A stretch of 54,683 bases of DNA from Devosia sp. 66-14 (GCA_001899085.1 MKVB01000006.1:431793-486475); one strand, 5' to 3'; shown: positions 23,865 through 33,018, counted from the stretch's first letter. Translations and numbers: made by a program. The notes: generated by a model not told the origin, from the letters alone.

Positions 23865-24614
23865 TCAGAACAGCGCGGTGCGCAGCAGGTCCAGCGCCAC
23901 CACCGTCAGCACGATCTTGAAACCCCAGCGAAACGCAGCTTCCGGCACCTTGACCAGCAGCCGGCTGCCAATCGCCGTGCCGACGAACCCGGAGGCGATC
24001 ATTGCAATGACCAATGGCAGGTAGGCGGCGAAGGCGAAGCCGAGCAGCACGAACATCGCCACCTTGAAGCTGTTCTGCAGCGTCATCAACATGGCGTGCG
24101 TGGCGACCAGATGCCGCCGGTCGGCCAGGCCCTTGATGAATATCGCGACCAGCGGTCCGGTCGCGCCGACCACCATGGACACCGCGGCGATCACCGCTCC
24201 GCCGATCACCTGTGCCAGTCGCGACCGCCCGACGATGGCCGGCTGCGGCAGCCAGGTGGTCAACAGCACGAAGGCGGCGATGGCGACCTGCAGGGCAGTG
24301 GCGGGGAGGAGGCTCGCGAACTGGCCGCCGACCACTGTGCCGATGGCCCCGCCCAGCGACAACCACAGCACCAGCTGCCACTGGATGTGGGCGCGCTGCA
24401 CCAGGGCCCGCCCGGCATTGGAGCCGAGCTGGATGGCCCCGTGCAACGGCACGACGACCAGCGGTGGAAACACCAGCGCCAGCACCGCCACCATCAGCGT
24501 GCCACCGCCGAGCGAGAAGGTCGCGGTGATCAGCGAGGTTACCAGGCTCAGCGCGACGAGGGCCAGCGCCAGGGTCGGATCGAGATCGGCTGGGAGGAGG
24601 TCAGTGAGGGGCAC
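23865..24614 (-). CDS. TauE/SafE family membrane permease (probable anion exporter)
   Basis: A 249-residue protein with about eight membrane helices and the typical TauE/SafE repeats: TATFSLGGGTLMVAVLALVFPP in the first half and VVGATGPLVAIFIKGL in the second, each with the glycine-rich motif. The family exports sulfite, sulfoacetate or other organosulfur anions; the substrate here is unknown. The likely start is GTG at 24612-24614; no good ribosome site is seen, and in-frame codons further up give an unlike N-terminus. It is in the same direction as the Lrp-type gene, 92 bases downstream of it, and may be part of that unit. Confidence 0.85.
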   Translation of the reverse strand: MPLTDLLPADLDPTLALALVALSLVTSLITATFSLGGGTLMVAVLALVFPPLVVVPLHGAIQLGSNAGRALVQRAHIQWQLVLWLSLGGAIGTVVGGQFASLLPATALQVAIAAFVLLTTWLPQPAIVGRSRLAQVIGGAVIAAVSMVVGATGPLVAIFIKGLADRRHLVATHAMLMTLQNSFKVAMFVLLGFAFAAYLPLVIAMIASGFVGTAIGSRLLVKVPEAAFRWGFKIVLTVVALDLLRTALF

Positions 24615-24706
24615 GGGCCATGGGTAGCGCCGCCCGCCGAGTCGCCACAAGTCATGGGTATCAATCGCCGATCGACGCGCGCCGACCGCGAGGTCGAACC
24701 CGACTG

Positions 24707-25168
24707 CTAGGCGCGATCGTCCTTGGGCGAGCCCAGCACCACGAAGGTGGTGATCGCGCTGACCGTCGGGAGCGTCCCCAGTACGTCGGTATGGAAGCTT
24801 TTGTAGGCCTCGATATCGGCGACCTCGATGCGCAGCAGGTATTCGATCGAACCGGTGACGTTGTGGCACTCGACCACCTCGGGCGCCAGCGCCACCGCTT
24901 TCTCGAACGCCTCCTGGCTGGCCTTGGTATGGCTCGACAGCCCCACCGACACATAGGCGCGAAACCCGGCCCCGAGCCGCGCGCGATCGATCACCGGGCG
25001 ATAGCCCCTGATAATGCCGCTCCGCTCGAGGTCCTGCACCCGGCGCAGGCAGGCCGAGGGTGACAGCCCGACCCGCTCGGCCAGCCGCACGTTGGAGAGG
25101 CGCGCATCGCGGCCGAGCTCGCGCAATATCTGCCGGTCTATCTGATTAATTTCAGCCATTTGTTGCAC
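24707..25168 (-). CDS. Lrp/AsnC family regulator
   Basis: A 153-residue feast/famine regulator: winged helix at residues 10-60 (DRQILRELGRDARLSNVRLA followed by SPSACLRRVQDLERSGIIRG) and an RAM ligand domain with YVSVGLSSH, VVECHNVTGSIEYLLRIEV and the ITTFVVLG tail. An alternative start three residues in (MAEINQ, 25159) fits the family equally well. It is divergent from a LysE-type exporter with 64 bases between, the classic arrangement of an amino-acid sensor and its exporter. Confidence 0.9.
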   Translation of the reverse strand: MQQMAEINQIDRQILRELGRDARLSNVRLAERVGLSPSACLRRVQDLERSGIIRGYRPVIDRARLGAGFRAYVSVGLSSHTKASQEAFEKAVALAPEVVECHNVTGSIEYLLRIEVADIEAYKSFHTDVLGTLPTVSAITTFVVLGSPKDDRA

Positions 25169-25200
25169 AGAATTGCCACTCTACGCCGCAGATTGCAACA

Positions 25201-25217
25201 CGACAGCGTGCCTGTCG
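25201..25217. promoter_or_regulatory. Dyad in the Lrp/LysE intergenic region
   Basis: CGACAG and CTGTCG are perfect inverse copies around CGTGC, 17 bp in all, 15 bases before the exporter start and 32 from the regulator start. Size and place fit an Lrp/AsnC binding site. The exporter has no ribosome site before its ATG and TAATCT lies six bases upstream, so a leaderless transcript is possible. Confidence 0.45.
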
Positions 25218-25232
25218 CAGTAATCTTGCGAC

Positions 25233-25838
25233 ATGACCGACCCCGCCATCCTCATTCCGTTTCTCGTCTTCTGCGTGGTGCTCACCGGCACGCCCGGGCC
25301 CAACAACATGATGGCACTCGCCTCGGGCGTGCGGGTCGGCGTGCGCCGGTCGATGCCGCTGGTCGCCGGCATTGCCGTCGGCGTCGCCTTGCAGCTGGTG
25401 GCAGTCGGGCTTGGTATCGGGGCGCTGCTGCAGGCGTTCCCGGCATTGCATGATGCGATGCGCTGGGCGGGCGCCGCCTATCTCGTCTGGCTGGCGATCA
25501 AGATCGCGCGCAGCGGGCCGATCAGCGTCGAGGCCGACGAACGGCCACCGCTCGGCTTTGCCGGAGCGGTGGCGTTTCAGTGGATCAATCCCAAGGCCTG
25601 GGCCATCACCACCGGCGCGGTCGCCACTTACCTGCCCGCCGACGGCTATGCGCTGAACCTGGCGATGGCGGCAGCGGCGATGGCGCTGATCTCGATTCCC
25701 TGCGTCTCGGTGTGGTCAGCCGGCGGCGCCCTGCTGCGCCGCTTCCTCGTCCAGCCGGCTTATGCGACGGCGTTCAACATCGGCGCCGCCGTGTTGCTGA
25801 TCGCGGCTACCGTGCCGATCCTGTTCGGCGCGCACTGA
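25233..25838 (+). CDS. LysE/RhtB family amino-acid exporter
   Basis: A 201-residue inner-membrane protein with six predicted helices and the family signature TPGPNNMMALASGVRVGVRRS at residues 18-40, then the conserved AYLVWLAIKI and QWINPKAWAI segments. Members export amino acids such as lysine, threonine, homoserine or leucine. The divergent Lrp-type gene suggests induction when its effector amino acid accumulates. It ends four bases before the convergent ccmH stop. Confidence 0.9.
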   Translation: MTDPAILIPFLVFCVVLTGTPGPNNMMALASGVRVGVRRSMPLVAGIAVGVALQLVAVGLGIGALLQAFPALHDAMRWAGAAYLVWLAIKIARSGPISVEADERPPLGFAGAVAFQWINPKAWAITTGAVATYLPADGYALNLAMAAAAMALISIPCVSVWSAGGALLRRFLVQPAYATAFNIGAAVLLIAATVPILFGAH

Positions 25839-25842
25839 AGGC

Positions 25843-26289
25843 TCAGCGCTCCAGTTCTTCGAGCGCCCTGGCCTCATCCTCGGTCAACGCCGTCTGCCCT
25901 GCGGCGCGTTTCCGCCGCGCGCCGACGAACACCACGATGCCGCCGATCACCAGCACCACCGGCGCCGCGATCCAGAGCAGCACGGTGTGCGGGCCCATGA
26001 CCGGGTTCAGCAGCACATACTCGCCATAGCGCGCCACCAGGTAATCGCGCACCTGTTGGTCGCTGTCGCCGGCGGTCAGGCGCTCGCGCACCAGGACGCG
26101 CAGGTCATGCGCCAGGTCCGCATCGGAATCGTCGATCGACTGGTTCTGGCAGACGAGGCAGCGCAGCCCTTCGGAGATGGCTCGCGCCCGCGTTTCGAGC
26201 ACCGGATCGGCCAGCATCTCGTCCGGCCGTACGGCCAGCGCCGGAGCGCTCAGCAACGCCAGCATCACAAGGGCCAGTATCGCCCTCAT
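25843..26289 (-). CDS. ccmH: Cytochrome c maturation protein CcmH (CycL)
   Basis: A 148-residue periplasmic, membrane-anchored thiol protein of the cytochrome c maturation system. It has a signal peptide (1-19), the redox motif LRCLVCQNQ with C44 and C47, and one C-terminal membrane helix (about 102-124). It is the short CcmH form, with the TPR part encoded separately as CcmI. The ATG at 26287-26289 overlaps the TGA of ccmF (ATGA), so the two are translationally coupled. It acts with CcmF to reduce and present apocytochrome for haem ligation. Confidence 0.95.
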   Translation of the reverse strand: MRAILALVMLALLSAPALAVRPDEMLADPVLETRARAISEGLRCLVCQNQSIDDSDADLAHDLRVLVRERLTAGDSDQQVRDYLVARYGEYVLLNPVMGPHTVLLWIAAPVVLVIGGIVVFVGARRKRAAGQTALTEDEARALEELER

Positions 26290-28253
26290 TCGGCAGCTGC
26301 CCGCGCCGATGCCGGCTTGGGCGCACCGATGCGCAACCGGCGGTAGCTCAGCGACAGGAACCCGGCCCCTGCCATCAGGAGGCAACCGAGCCAGATCAGC
26401 GTGACGTAGGGCTTATACCAGAGGCGCACCACGGATTTGCCGTCGGCCTGCGGTTCACCGAGCTGCACGTAGAGCTGATTGAAGCCGTAGGTCTCGATCG
26501 CCGCCTCGGTGGTCGGCTGGCCGCTGGCATTGTAGACGCGCCGCTCGGCGAGCGCCGTGCGCACACCACCGCCGGGAGCCCGGATGGCAAAGCGGCCGGT
26601 ATCGGAGACGAAATTCGGCCCCTCGACATGCTCCATGCCCTCGAACGTCACCTGGTGCTCGGCGATCACCACGCCCTGCCCCGGCACCATGGTGGTGACC
26701 AGCTCCTGCTGCCAGGCGCTGGCCGCGACGATGCCGATCACCGTGACGCCGATGCCGAAATGCGCGATGGCGGTCGACCACGCCGTGCGCGGTAGGCCGA
26801 ACAGCCGCTTGAACGACGTGACGACGTCGGTGCGGAAGAACTTCGCCCGGTCGACCAGTTCGGCCAGCGCGCCGAAGGCGACCCAGAAGCCGAGCAGCAG
26901 GCCGAGCGGCGCCAGCGACACCTCACCGCCGGTCAAGGCAAAGCACAGCACCGCGGCAAACAGCGCCAGCCCTGCGGCGCCGGCCAGCCGCTGCGTCACC
27001 GCGATCAGATCGCCTCGTTTCCAGGCGAGGAACGGGCCGAATGGCAGGATGATCAGCAGCGGCGCCATGATCACCCCGAAGGTGAGGTTGAAGAACGGCT
27101 CGCCCACCGAGATGGTCTCGCCGACCAAGGCGTCGAGCAGCAACGGGTAAAGGGTCCCGACCAGCACCGCCACGGTGGCGGTAGCGAGGAACAGGTTGTT
27201 GAGGATCAGCGCGCCCTCGCGGCTGATCGGCGCGAACAGCCCGCCCACCCTGAGGGTCGAGGCGCGGAAGGCGAACAGCGAGAAGGCGCCGCCGATGAAG
27301 GCGGCGAGCAGCGCCAGGATCACCATGCCGCGCGTCGGGTCGGAGGCGAAGGTATGCACCGAGGTGAGGATGCCCGAGCGCACCATGAAGGTGCCAAGCA
27401 GGCTCAGCGAGAAGGTGATGATGGCGAGAAAGATCGTCCAGACCTTCAGCGCGTTGCGTTTTTCCATCACCAGGGCGGAGTGGAGCAGCGCCGTGCCGGC
27501 CAGCCAGGGCATGAAGCTGGCATTCTCCACCGGATCCCAGAACCACCAGCCGCCCCAGCCGAGCTCGTAATAGGCCCAGTAGGAGCCCATGGCGATGCCG
27601 AGGGTCAGGAAACACCAGCTGACCAGCGTCCACGGCCGCACCCAACGGGCCCAGGCGGCATCGATCCGACCCGAGATCAGCGCCGCCATGGCGAAGCTGA
27701 AGCAGACGGAGAAGCCGACATAGCCCAGGTAGAGCAGCGGCGGGTGGATGGCGAGGCCGATATCCTGCAGGATCGGGTTGAGGTCCTGCCCTTCGAAAGG
27801 CGCCGGCGACAGCCTGAGGAACGGGTTCGAGGTGAAGAGCGTGAAGCCGCTGAAGGCGGCGGTGATCAGGCTCTGCACCGCCAGCACCAGCGTCAGCAGG
27901 TCCTTGGGCAGGTTGCGCCCGAAGGCGGCAACCGCGGCGCCCATGAGCACCAGGATCAGCACCCAGAGCAGCATCGAGCCCTCGTGGTTGCCCCACACGG
28001 CGGTGATCTTGAAAATCAGCGGCTGCGCCGAATTGGCATGCTCATAGGCGAGCTTGAGCGAAAAATCGGAAACGACGAAGGCCTGGATCAACGCCGCGAA
28101 CGCCGCGGCGACCAGCACGAATTGCAGCACCGCACCCTGCTGCAGGTAGCCGGCGAGCACCTCGCGCTTCCAGAAGACCAGCCCGACGATCGCCGAGATC
28201 GCCGAGATGGCGAAAGCCAGCACGAGGGCGAAATGGCCGAGTTCGATGCTCAT
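26286..28253 (-). CDS. ccmF: Cytochrome c haem lyase subunit CcmF (CycK)
   Basis: A 655-residue polytopic membrane protein that ligates haem from CcmE to apocytochrome c. The tryptophan-rich motif WGGWWFWDPVENASFMPW, which binds haem, is intact, along with conserved histidine-bearing loops (IHPPLLYLGYVG and TSVHTF) and about 14 to 15 helices. Length matches the family. It lies 52 bases after ccmE and overlaps ccmH by four bases, in the ccmI-E-F-H operon. Confidence 0.96.
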   Translation of the reverse strand: MSIELGHFALVLAFAISAISAIVGLVFWKREVLAGYLQQGAVLQFVLVAAAFAALIQAFVVSDFSLKLAYEHANSAQPLIFKITAVWGNHEGSMLLWVLILVLMGAAVAAFGRNLPKDLLTLVLAVQSLITAAFSGFTLFTSNPFLRLSPAPFEGQDLNPILQDIGLAIHPPLLYLGYVGFSVCFSFAMAALISGRIDAAWARWVRPWTLVSWCFLTLGIAMGSYWAYYELGWGGWWFWDPVENASFMPWLAGTALLHSALVMEKRNALKVWTIFLAIITFSLSLLGTFMVRSGILTSVHTFASDPTRGMVILALLAAFIGGAFSLFAFRASTLRVGGLFAPISREGALILNNLFLATATVAVLVGTLYPLLLDALVGETISVGEPFFNLTFGVIMAPLLIILPFGPFLAWKRGDLIAVTQRLAGAAGLALFAAVLCFALTGGEVSLAPLGLLLGFWVAFGALAELVDRAKFFRTDVVTSFKRLFGLPRTAWSTAIAHFGIGVTVIGIVAASAWQQELVTTMVPGQGVVIAEHQVTFEGMEHVEGPNFVSDTGRFAIRAPGGGVRTALAERRVYNASGQPTTEAAIETYGFNQLYVQLGEPQADGKSVVRLWYKPYVTLIWLGCLLMAGAGFLSLSYRRLRIGAPKPASARAAAE

Positions 28254-28305
28254 GCGATAGCTCCGACCACGTGGCGACCAAAGGCCTGTTGCGGAAACGC
28301 GCTCA

Positions 28306-28749
28306 TCACAGCGGAACCCCGTCGCGCTGCCATTCGCCGCGCTTCTTCAGCTCGTTCACCAGTTCCTTCGGCATGTAGTTCTCGTCGTGCTTGGCGAGCA
28401 CGTTGGTCGCGGCGAAAGTGCCCGCCGGCGTGACGCTGCCCTCGATCACCACACCCTGCCCTTCTCGGAACAGGTCGGGCAGCAGCCCGACATAGTGGGT
28501 CGCCATTTCGGTCTGGCCATCGGTCACCACGAAGTCCGAGGTTTCTCCGACGCGCTTCCAGGTCCCTTCCTTGACCAGCCCTCCCAGGCGGATCGGCGTA
28601 CCTGCGGCAATTGCCTTCTCGTGGATCTCGCTCGGCGAATAGAAGAACACGATCTGGTCGCGCAGTGCGACGAAGATCACTGTCGCCGCGATAGCGAGAA
28701 CAGCACCCAGACCAGCGATGATTGCCAGGCGTTTCTGCTTACGGGTCAA
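28306..28749 (-). CDS. ccmE: Cytochrome c maturation haem chaperone CcmE (CycJ)
   Basis: A 147-residue periplasmic haem chaperone with an N-terminal anchor (7-29) and an OB-fold domain. The covalent haem-binding H121 and the axial Y125 are present in LAKHDENYMP. It carries haem from CcmC to CcmF; ccmABCD are not in this window. Its ATG overlaps the ccmI stop by four bases, a sign of coupled translation. Confidence 0.96.
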   Translation of the reverse strand: MTRKQKRLAIIAGLGAVLAIAATVIFVALRDQIVFFYSPSEIHEKAIAAGTPIRLGGLVKEGTWKRVGETSDFVVTDGQTEMATHYVGLLPDLFREGQGVVIEGSVTPAGTFAATNVLAKHDENYMPKELVNELKKRGEWQRDGVPL

Positions 28750-29816
28750 TTGCTTGCTACCAATCCATTATCCGCCGCAAGAACATCGAGTTCGGTGCGG
28801 TCTCCCGCGTTGGGATAGGCCTTGCGGGCGGCATCATACGCTGTCTGGGCCAGCTCCGTCTGCCCCAGGACAAGGCGTGAGCGCACCAGCCGCGTCCACT
28901 CCTCGATGGTGCCGCCGCTGTCGTTGAGCCGGCTCGAGAATCCTTCGACCATGCCGGCAATGGCGGAATTGTCGGGCACCTCGCCGCCGTTCAGGCCGGC
29001 TTCCGCCGCGGCCAGCCCGGCCTCGGCATTGGCCACCCAGGACTCACCGCCCTTGCTTAGCTTCAGCAGCCCCTGCCACTCGGCTTTGGCCGTCGCAAAA
29101 TCGCCCTCGCGGGTGGCTTCGCTGGCGAGATAGTAGCGCGAGCGGACATGCGTCACGTCGCGGTTGGAGGCGCTGCGGAACAGCGCAAGCGGCTCGCCCG
29201 AGGCATCGCCGTCCTTGGCCATCATCAGCGCTTCGCCGAGATCGGTCTCGCGATCGGCGGTTGGACCATCGAGCGCGATGACCTTGCGCAGCGCGTTCGC
29301 GGCGTCGGCAAAGCGGCCCATCTGCATGTAGGCCGGTGCGATCACCGTCCAGCCGCGCAGATCGTCCGGCTTCAGCTTCAGTTGCGCCTCGATCCGGGCG
29401 ATGGCGTCGTCGAGCGTCATTTCCGGCGGCGGCACGTCCTGCCGCTCGGCCAGCGGCTGTGCCGGCAGATCCGGCCGGCCCAGCGCACCGTAAACGCCGA
29501 ACGCCAGCACCGCCGTCACCACCGCCGCAACCGCAACCAGGCCGCGCCGCGTACCGGGATCGGTCGCCGTTCTCGTCGTCGCCTTCAGCCGCATCAGTTC
29601 CCGCGCCAGTTCACCCTTCGCCGCCGTCGCCTCGGCGGCGCCGAGACGGCCCAGGGCCAGGTCCGATTCGATCTCTTTGAGCTGCAGTTTCAGGTGCGCC
29701 ACTTCTGGGCTGTCTACAACAGCGGCAGCCGCGTTGACCCTTCGCCCGGCCCCCGCATAATAGAGCGCGGCGCAGGCGACGGCTGTGACCACAAAAGCGA
29801 GCGACCAAAATATCAT
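28746..29816 (-). CDS. ccmI: Cytochrome c maturation protein CcmI (CycH)
   Basis: A 356-residue membrane protein with two N-terminal helices (3-21 and about 95-115) enclosing a leucine-zipper-like cytoplasmic stretch, and a periplasmic TPR domain (RGWTVIAPAYMQMGRFADAA onward). It holds the apocytochrome C-terminus for the haem lyase. It is the first gene of the ccmI-E-F-H operon and overlaps ccmE by four bases. The upstream 134 bases, shared with a divergent oxidoreductase gene, contain a perfect 16-bp palindrome. Confidence 0.93.
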   Translation of the reverse strand: MIFWSLAFVVTAVACAALYYAGAGRRVNAAAAVVDSPEVAHLKLQLKEIESDLALGRLGAAEATAAKGELARELMRLKATTRTATDPGTRRGLVAVAAVVTAVLAFGVYGALGRPDLPAQPLAERQDVPPPEMTLDDAIARIEAQLKLKPDDLRGWTVIAPAYMQMGRFADAANALRKVIALDGPTADRETDLGEALMMAKDGDASGEPLALFRSASNRDVTHVRSRYYLASEATREGDFATAKAEWQGLLKLSKGGESWVANAEAGLAAAEAGLNGGEVPDNSAIAGMVEGFSSRLNDSGGTIEEWTRLVRSRLVLGQTELAQTAYDAARKAYPNAGDRTELDVLAADNGLVASN

Positions 29817-29892
29817 GTGCAGGGCTCTGCCTCATGCGACGGTGCGGATACGCGGCCGATCTATAAAGGCATTCGGGCAAATTATGCACCCG

Positions 29893-29908
29893 CACACATC
29901 GATGTGTG
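29893..29908. promoter_or_regulatory. Perfect 16-bp palindrome in ccmI / oxidoreductase intergenic region
   Basis: CACACATCGATGTGTG lies 77 bases before ccmI and 43 before the divergent DAO-like gene. The placement suits a regulator that affects one or both units. No matching regulator is adjacent. Confidence 0.45.
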
Positions 29909-29950
29909 GGAGGCGCATTGCCGCAGCCCACAGGGTGGTTAGCTGATCTC

Positions 29951-31015
29951 ATGGCCGATGGCAGCTACGACTACCTGGTGCTCGGCTCCACCCCGCTGGC
30001 GGGACTGCTCGCCGGCCTGCTCGCCATCGAACACCAGCGCCGGGTCTGCCTCGTGGGTGAGCCGTTCTCGCCGTTCCGGCTGCAGCGCAGCATCGACATT
30101 TCCATCGCCCCGCTCACCCGGCCCGAAACGCTGCTGCTGCTGAAGCGCAGCGCCGCCGAGACGACGCGGCTGGTGAATGGCTGGGGCAAGGGCCTGATCA
30201 GCCGCGCCGATCCGCTGTTCGTCGCCGAAACGCCGCACAGCATCGCGGCGCTCGGGCATTTCCGCCACCTCGCCATCGCCCTCGGCTACGCCGTGGAGCC
30301 GGTGGCCGACCGCAGCATCGCCGACGGGCTGATGCTGCGGGTACGCGATGTGCAGCTGCTCGGCCATGGCCGGTTCGAGCCGGCGCTCGAGACGTGGCTG
30401 GCGAGGCACGAGGTCCGCCACCTCGATCGCGCCGACACCGAACTGACCCTGCGCAAGGACGGCACGGCGCGCATCGTTTCGGGCGAGCACAGCGTCGAGG
30501 CCGCGCAGGTGATCCTTGCCGGCGACGATGCAGTGCTCGACGACCTGCCCGAGGAGGCGCGCGACCGGAGCCTCGAGCCGATCCCCGGCGCCGCCATGCT
30601 GCTCGATACATCCAGGCCGCTGCCGGCACCCTATCTGTCGTTCCTCGATCGCGGCGTGGTGCTGGTGCAGGACGGCAAAGTGAGCGCGTCGGCGCTGCTG
30701 AGCGGGGACCCGGCCACGGCACGGGCGCGGCTCGGCAGCACCATCGCCAGGGCGGGGGCCCAGCGACTGGCGGGCGAGACGGTGGTGGGCGGCATCGGCA
30801 CGGCCGATGGCGCGCCCTATGTCGGCCCCGCCCGTGGCCACAAGGCGCTGGTCATTGCCGCCCTTGGTCCGGCCGCGGCGTTCTTCGCGCCGGTGCTGGC
30901 GCGCCACATCGCGGGCGTCGCCCCGGCCGATGAGGCCGCGTGGGTCGCCGATCGCGGCCCGAGCCGCGGCAATCAACGGCTCGGCGCTGCCGACTATCAG
31001 ATGGTGCCGGCGTGA
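29951..31015 (+). CDS. DAO-like FAD oxidoreductase subunit with degenerate dinucleotide motif
   Basis: A 354-residue protein with the overall look of the DAO (D-amino-acid/sarcosine oxidase) fold: an N-terminal strand-turn-helix, YDYLVLGSTPLAGLLAGLL, and a C-terminal region GGIGTADGAPYVGPARGHKA with a helix, as in DAO proteins just before the flavin. The glycine motif reads GSTPLAG, not GxGxxG, so FAD binding may be altered or lost. It overlaps the next gene by GTGA (31012-31015), so the two products probably form a complex, as in opine oxidase or HcnBC pairs. The start could also be GTG 29906; ATG 29951 gives the better N-terminus. Confidence 0.6.
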   Translation: MADGSYDYLVLGSTPLAGLLAGLLAIEHQRRVCLVGEPFSPFRLQRSIDISIAPLTRPETLLLLKRSAAETTRLVNGWGKGLISRADPLFVAETPHSIAALGHFRHLAIALGYAVEPVADRSIADGLMLRVRDVQLLGHGRFEPALETWLARHEVRHLDRADTELTLRKDGTARIVSGEHSVEAAQVILAGDDAVLDDLPEEARDRSLEPIPGAAMLLDTSRPLPAPYLSFLDRGVVLVQDGKVSASALLSGDPATARARLGSTIARAGAQRLAGETVVGGIGTADGAPYVGPARGHKALVIAALGPAAAFFAPVLARHIAGVAPADEAAWVADRGPSRGNQRLGAADYQMVPA

Positions 31016-33018
31016 CGGTTCTTGCCAGCCGTTTTCCCGCCGACGCCCCGAACGGCCTCAGCGGCGCCGAACTCGACCGGCGGCAGCCGCTGCAGTTCCG
31101 GCTCAACGGGCGGACGATCGACGGCTTTGCCGGCGATACCATTCTGTCGGCAACTCTCGCCAACGGCATCCAGACCGCCGGCCGCCACGGCGACGAGGCG
31201 CTGGCGCTCGATGAAAGCTTCGCCCCGCTGGTGAGCACCGGTAAAGGCACGGCGCTCCCGATGGACCGCACGCCTGCCCTGCCCGGCCTCGACCTGGTGA
31301 CCATCGGCAGCCGTCGCGACCCCATCGCCTCGGGTGGGCTGCTCGGCGCGCTGCGCAACCGGCTGCTCGGCCCGGCGCGCACCCTCAACCATCGCTATGG
31401 CGACGATCAGGTGGGCAGCCCGCCCTGGCACAACGCCGCCGTCGACGAGACCATCGAGGTGGATTTCGCCATCGTCGGCGGCGGCGTGGCGGGACTCAGC
31501 GCCGCCGCTGCCGCAGCCGCCGCCGGCAAGCGCTCCGTGCTGATCGAGCGCAGCCAGAGCCTGGGTGGCACCATTCGCTATTTCGGCGCCGTCGACGCCG
31601 AAGCGTCGCCCGACGTCACCATCGAGCGCCTGATCGCCGGTCTCGAAGGCAAGGCGCCAGTGCGCGTTTTTACCCGGGCCGAGGCCTTTGCCATTGCCGG
31701 CACCACACTCAGCGTGCACCAGGTGGTGGTGGAGAACGGCCGGCCGGTTTCGCGGATTCTCGCCATCGTCGCGCGGCACGTCGTGCTCGCCACGGGGGCC
31801 AGCGAGCGACTGCCGCTGTTCCCGGGCAACCGCACGCCGGGCATCGTGGGGGCGCTTACCGCCTTCTTGCGGGCCGAGCGGTTCGGCATCTGGCCGGGAC
31901 GCCGGGCGCTGTTCACCACACCCAACAGCTTCGCCTACCGGCTGGCGCTGCGCGTCGCGGATGCCGGGATCGAGGTGCAGCGCATCGTCGACAGCCGGCT
32001 CAGCACCACCTCGCGCTTCGTCGATTTCGCCAAGGCTACCGGCATTACCCTCGCTTCCGCCCTGGCCCCGAGCCACGCCGAACCGTTGCAGCGCAACAAG
32101 CCGGGACTGCGCGTCGGCTTTGCCGTCGCCATTGACGAGATCGCCCAGGATTCCACCGCCATCGAGACCGACCAACTGGTCGCGGCCGGCGCCTGGCAGC
32201 CGGAAATCCTGCTCTGGCTGCGGGCCGGCGGCGGCGCCGGCTGGGACCAGGCCAATGGCTGGCTCGGTCCGCGCGGCACCCTGCCGGCAGTGGCGCTGGC
32301 CGGCTCGGCCGCCGGTCACCACACTACCGCGGCGGCACTGAGCAGCGGCAAGGCCGCCATTCTCGGCTTCCTCGGCAAGACCGCGCCGCCGGTGGTCGAC
32401 AACATCATCGAAGAAGCCTTCGAAACACCTGACGCCCGCAACCCGATAGCGCCGTTCCGGACTTCGGCACGCGGTGGCACCTATCTCGACCGCGGCACCT
32501 CGCTGATCACCCGGCGCGCCGCCGCGGCCAGCAAATACGGCATTTCCGGCCTCGCCACGCGCGCCGTGCAACTCGGGCTCGGCGACATCGCGGCCGCCGT
32601 CGATATCGGCGCCATGGCAGCGCGCGACGCCGGCTCGGTCGCGGCCGAACGCTGCGCGCTCTCGGGCGAGATCCGCGACACCGGCTGGCGGGTCGCCACG
32701 CCGCCGGCCGTGGAGGACGAGGTGCCGGCGCCGCCGAGCTATCTTGCCGGCCGTTTCGGCGACAAACCGCAGCTCTGGGCCATCACGGCCGCCGATGCGC
32801 GCTCGTTCGAGGCGGGCTGCCTGATTTTCGAGAACTCCGAGACCAGCGACCCGCTCAAGGCGATCGGCGTCACCTACGCGCCACATCGCCCGGGCGCCAA
32901 TGGCGGGATGGCGATCATCGGCAAGGTGCCCGAAGCGGCCGGTGCCGAGCTTTACGTGCGGGATGCGGGGACGGCGGTGGCGGCACGGCTGGCGGAAAAG
33001 TTGAAGCTGCGATCCTGA
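31012..33018 (+). CDS. SoxA-like FAD oxidoreductase (no aminomethyltransferase domain)
   Basis: A 668-residue flavoprotein. Residues 25-100 (LQFRLNGRTIDGFAGDTILS) match the ferredoxin-like N-domain of heterotetrameric sarcosine oxidase alpha and related opine/cyanide-forming enzymes, but have no cysteines, so no 2Fe-2S cluster is expected. A clean FAD motif, DFAIVGGGVAGLSAAA (151-166), and ATGASERLPLFPGN follow. The usual C-terminal GCV_T part is missing; the last 150 residues are unlike it. The GTG start at 31012 overlaps the upstream stop. Likely it oxidises an amine or opine together with the DAO-like partner; the substrate is unknown. Confidence 0.72.
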   Translation: MTVLASRFPADAPNGLSGAELDRRQPLQFRLNGRTIDGFAGDTILSATLANGIQTAGRHGDEALALDESFAPLVSTGKGTALPMDRTPALPGLDLVTIGSRRDPIASGGLLGALRNRLLGPARTLNHRYGDDQVGSPPWHNAAVDETIEVDFAIVGGGVAGLSAAAAAAAAGKRSVLIERSQSLGGTIRYFGAVDAEASPDVTIERLIAGLEGKAPVRVFTRAEAFAIAGTTLSVHQVVVENGRPVSRILAIVARHVVLATGASERLPLFPGNRTPGIVGALTAFLRAERFGIWPGRRALFTTPNSFAYRLALRVADAGIEVQRIVDSRLSTTSRFVDFAKATGITLASALAPSHAEPLQRNKPGLRVGFAVAIDEIAQDSTAIETDQLVAAGAWQPEILLWLRAGGGAGWDQANGWLGPRGTLPAVALAGSAAGHHTTAAALSSGKAAILGFLGKTAPPVVDNIIEEAFETPDARNPIAPFRTSARGGTYLDRGTSLITRRAAAASKYGISGLATRAVQLGLGDIAAAVDIGAMAARDAGSVAAERCALSGEIRDTGWRVATPPAVEDEVPAPPSYLAGRFGDKPQLWAITAADARSFEAGCLIFENSETSDPLKAIGVTYAPHRPGANGGMAIIGKVPEAAGAELYVRDAGTAVAARLAEKLKLRS

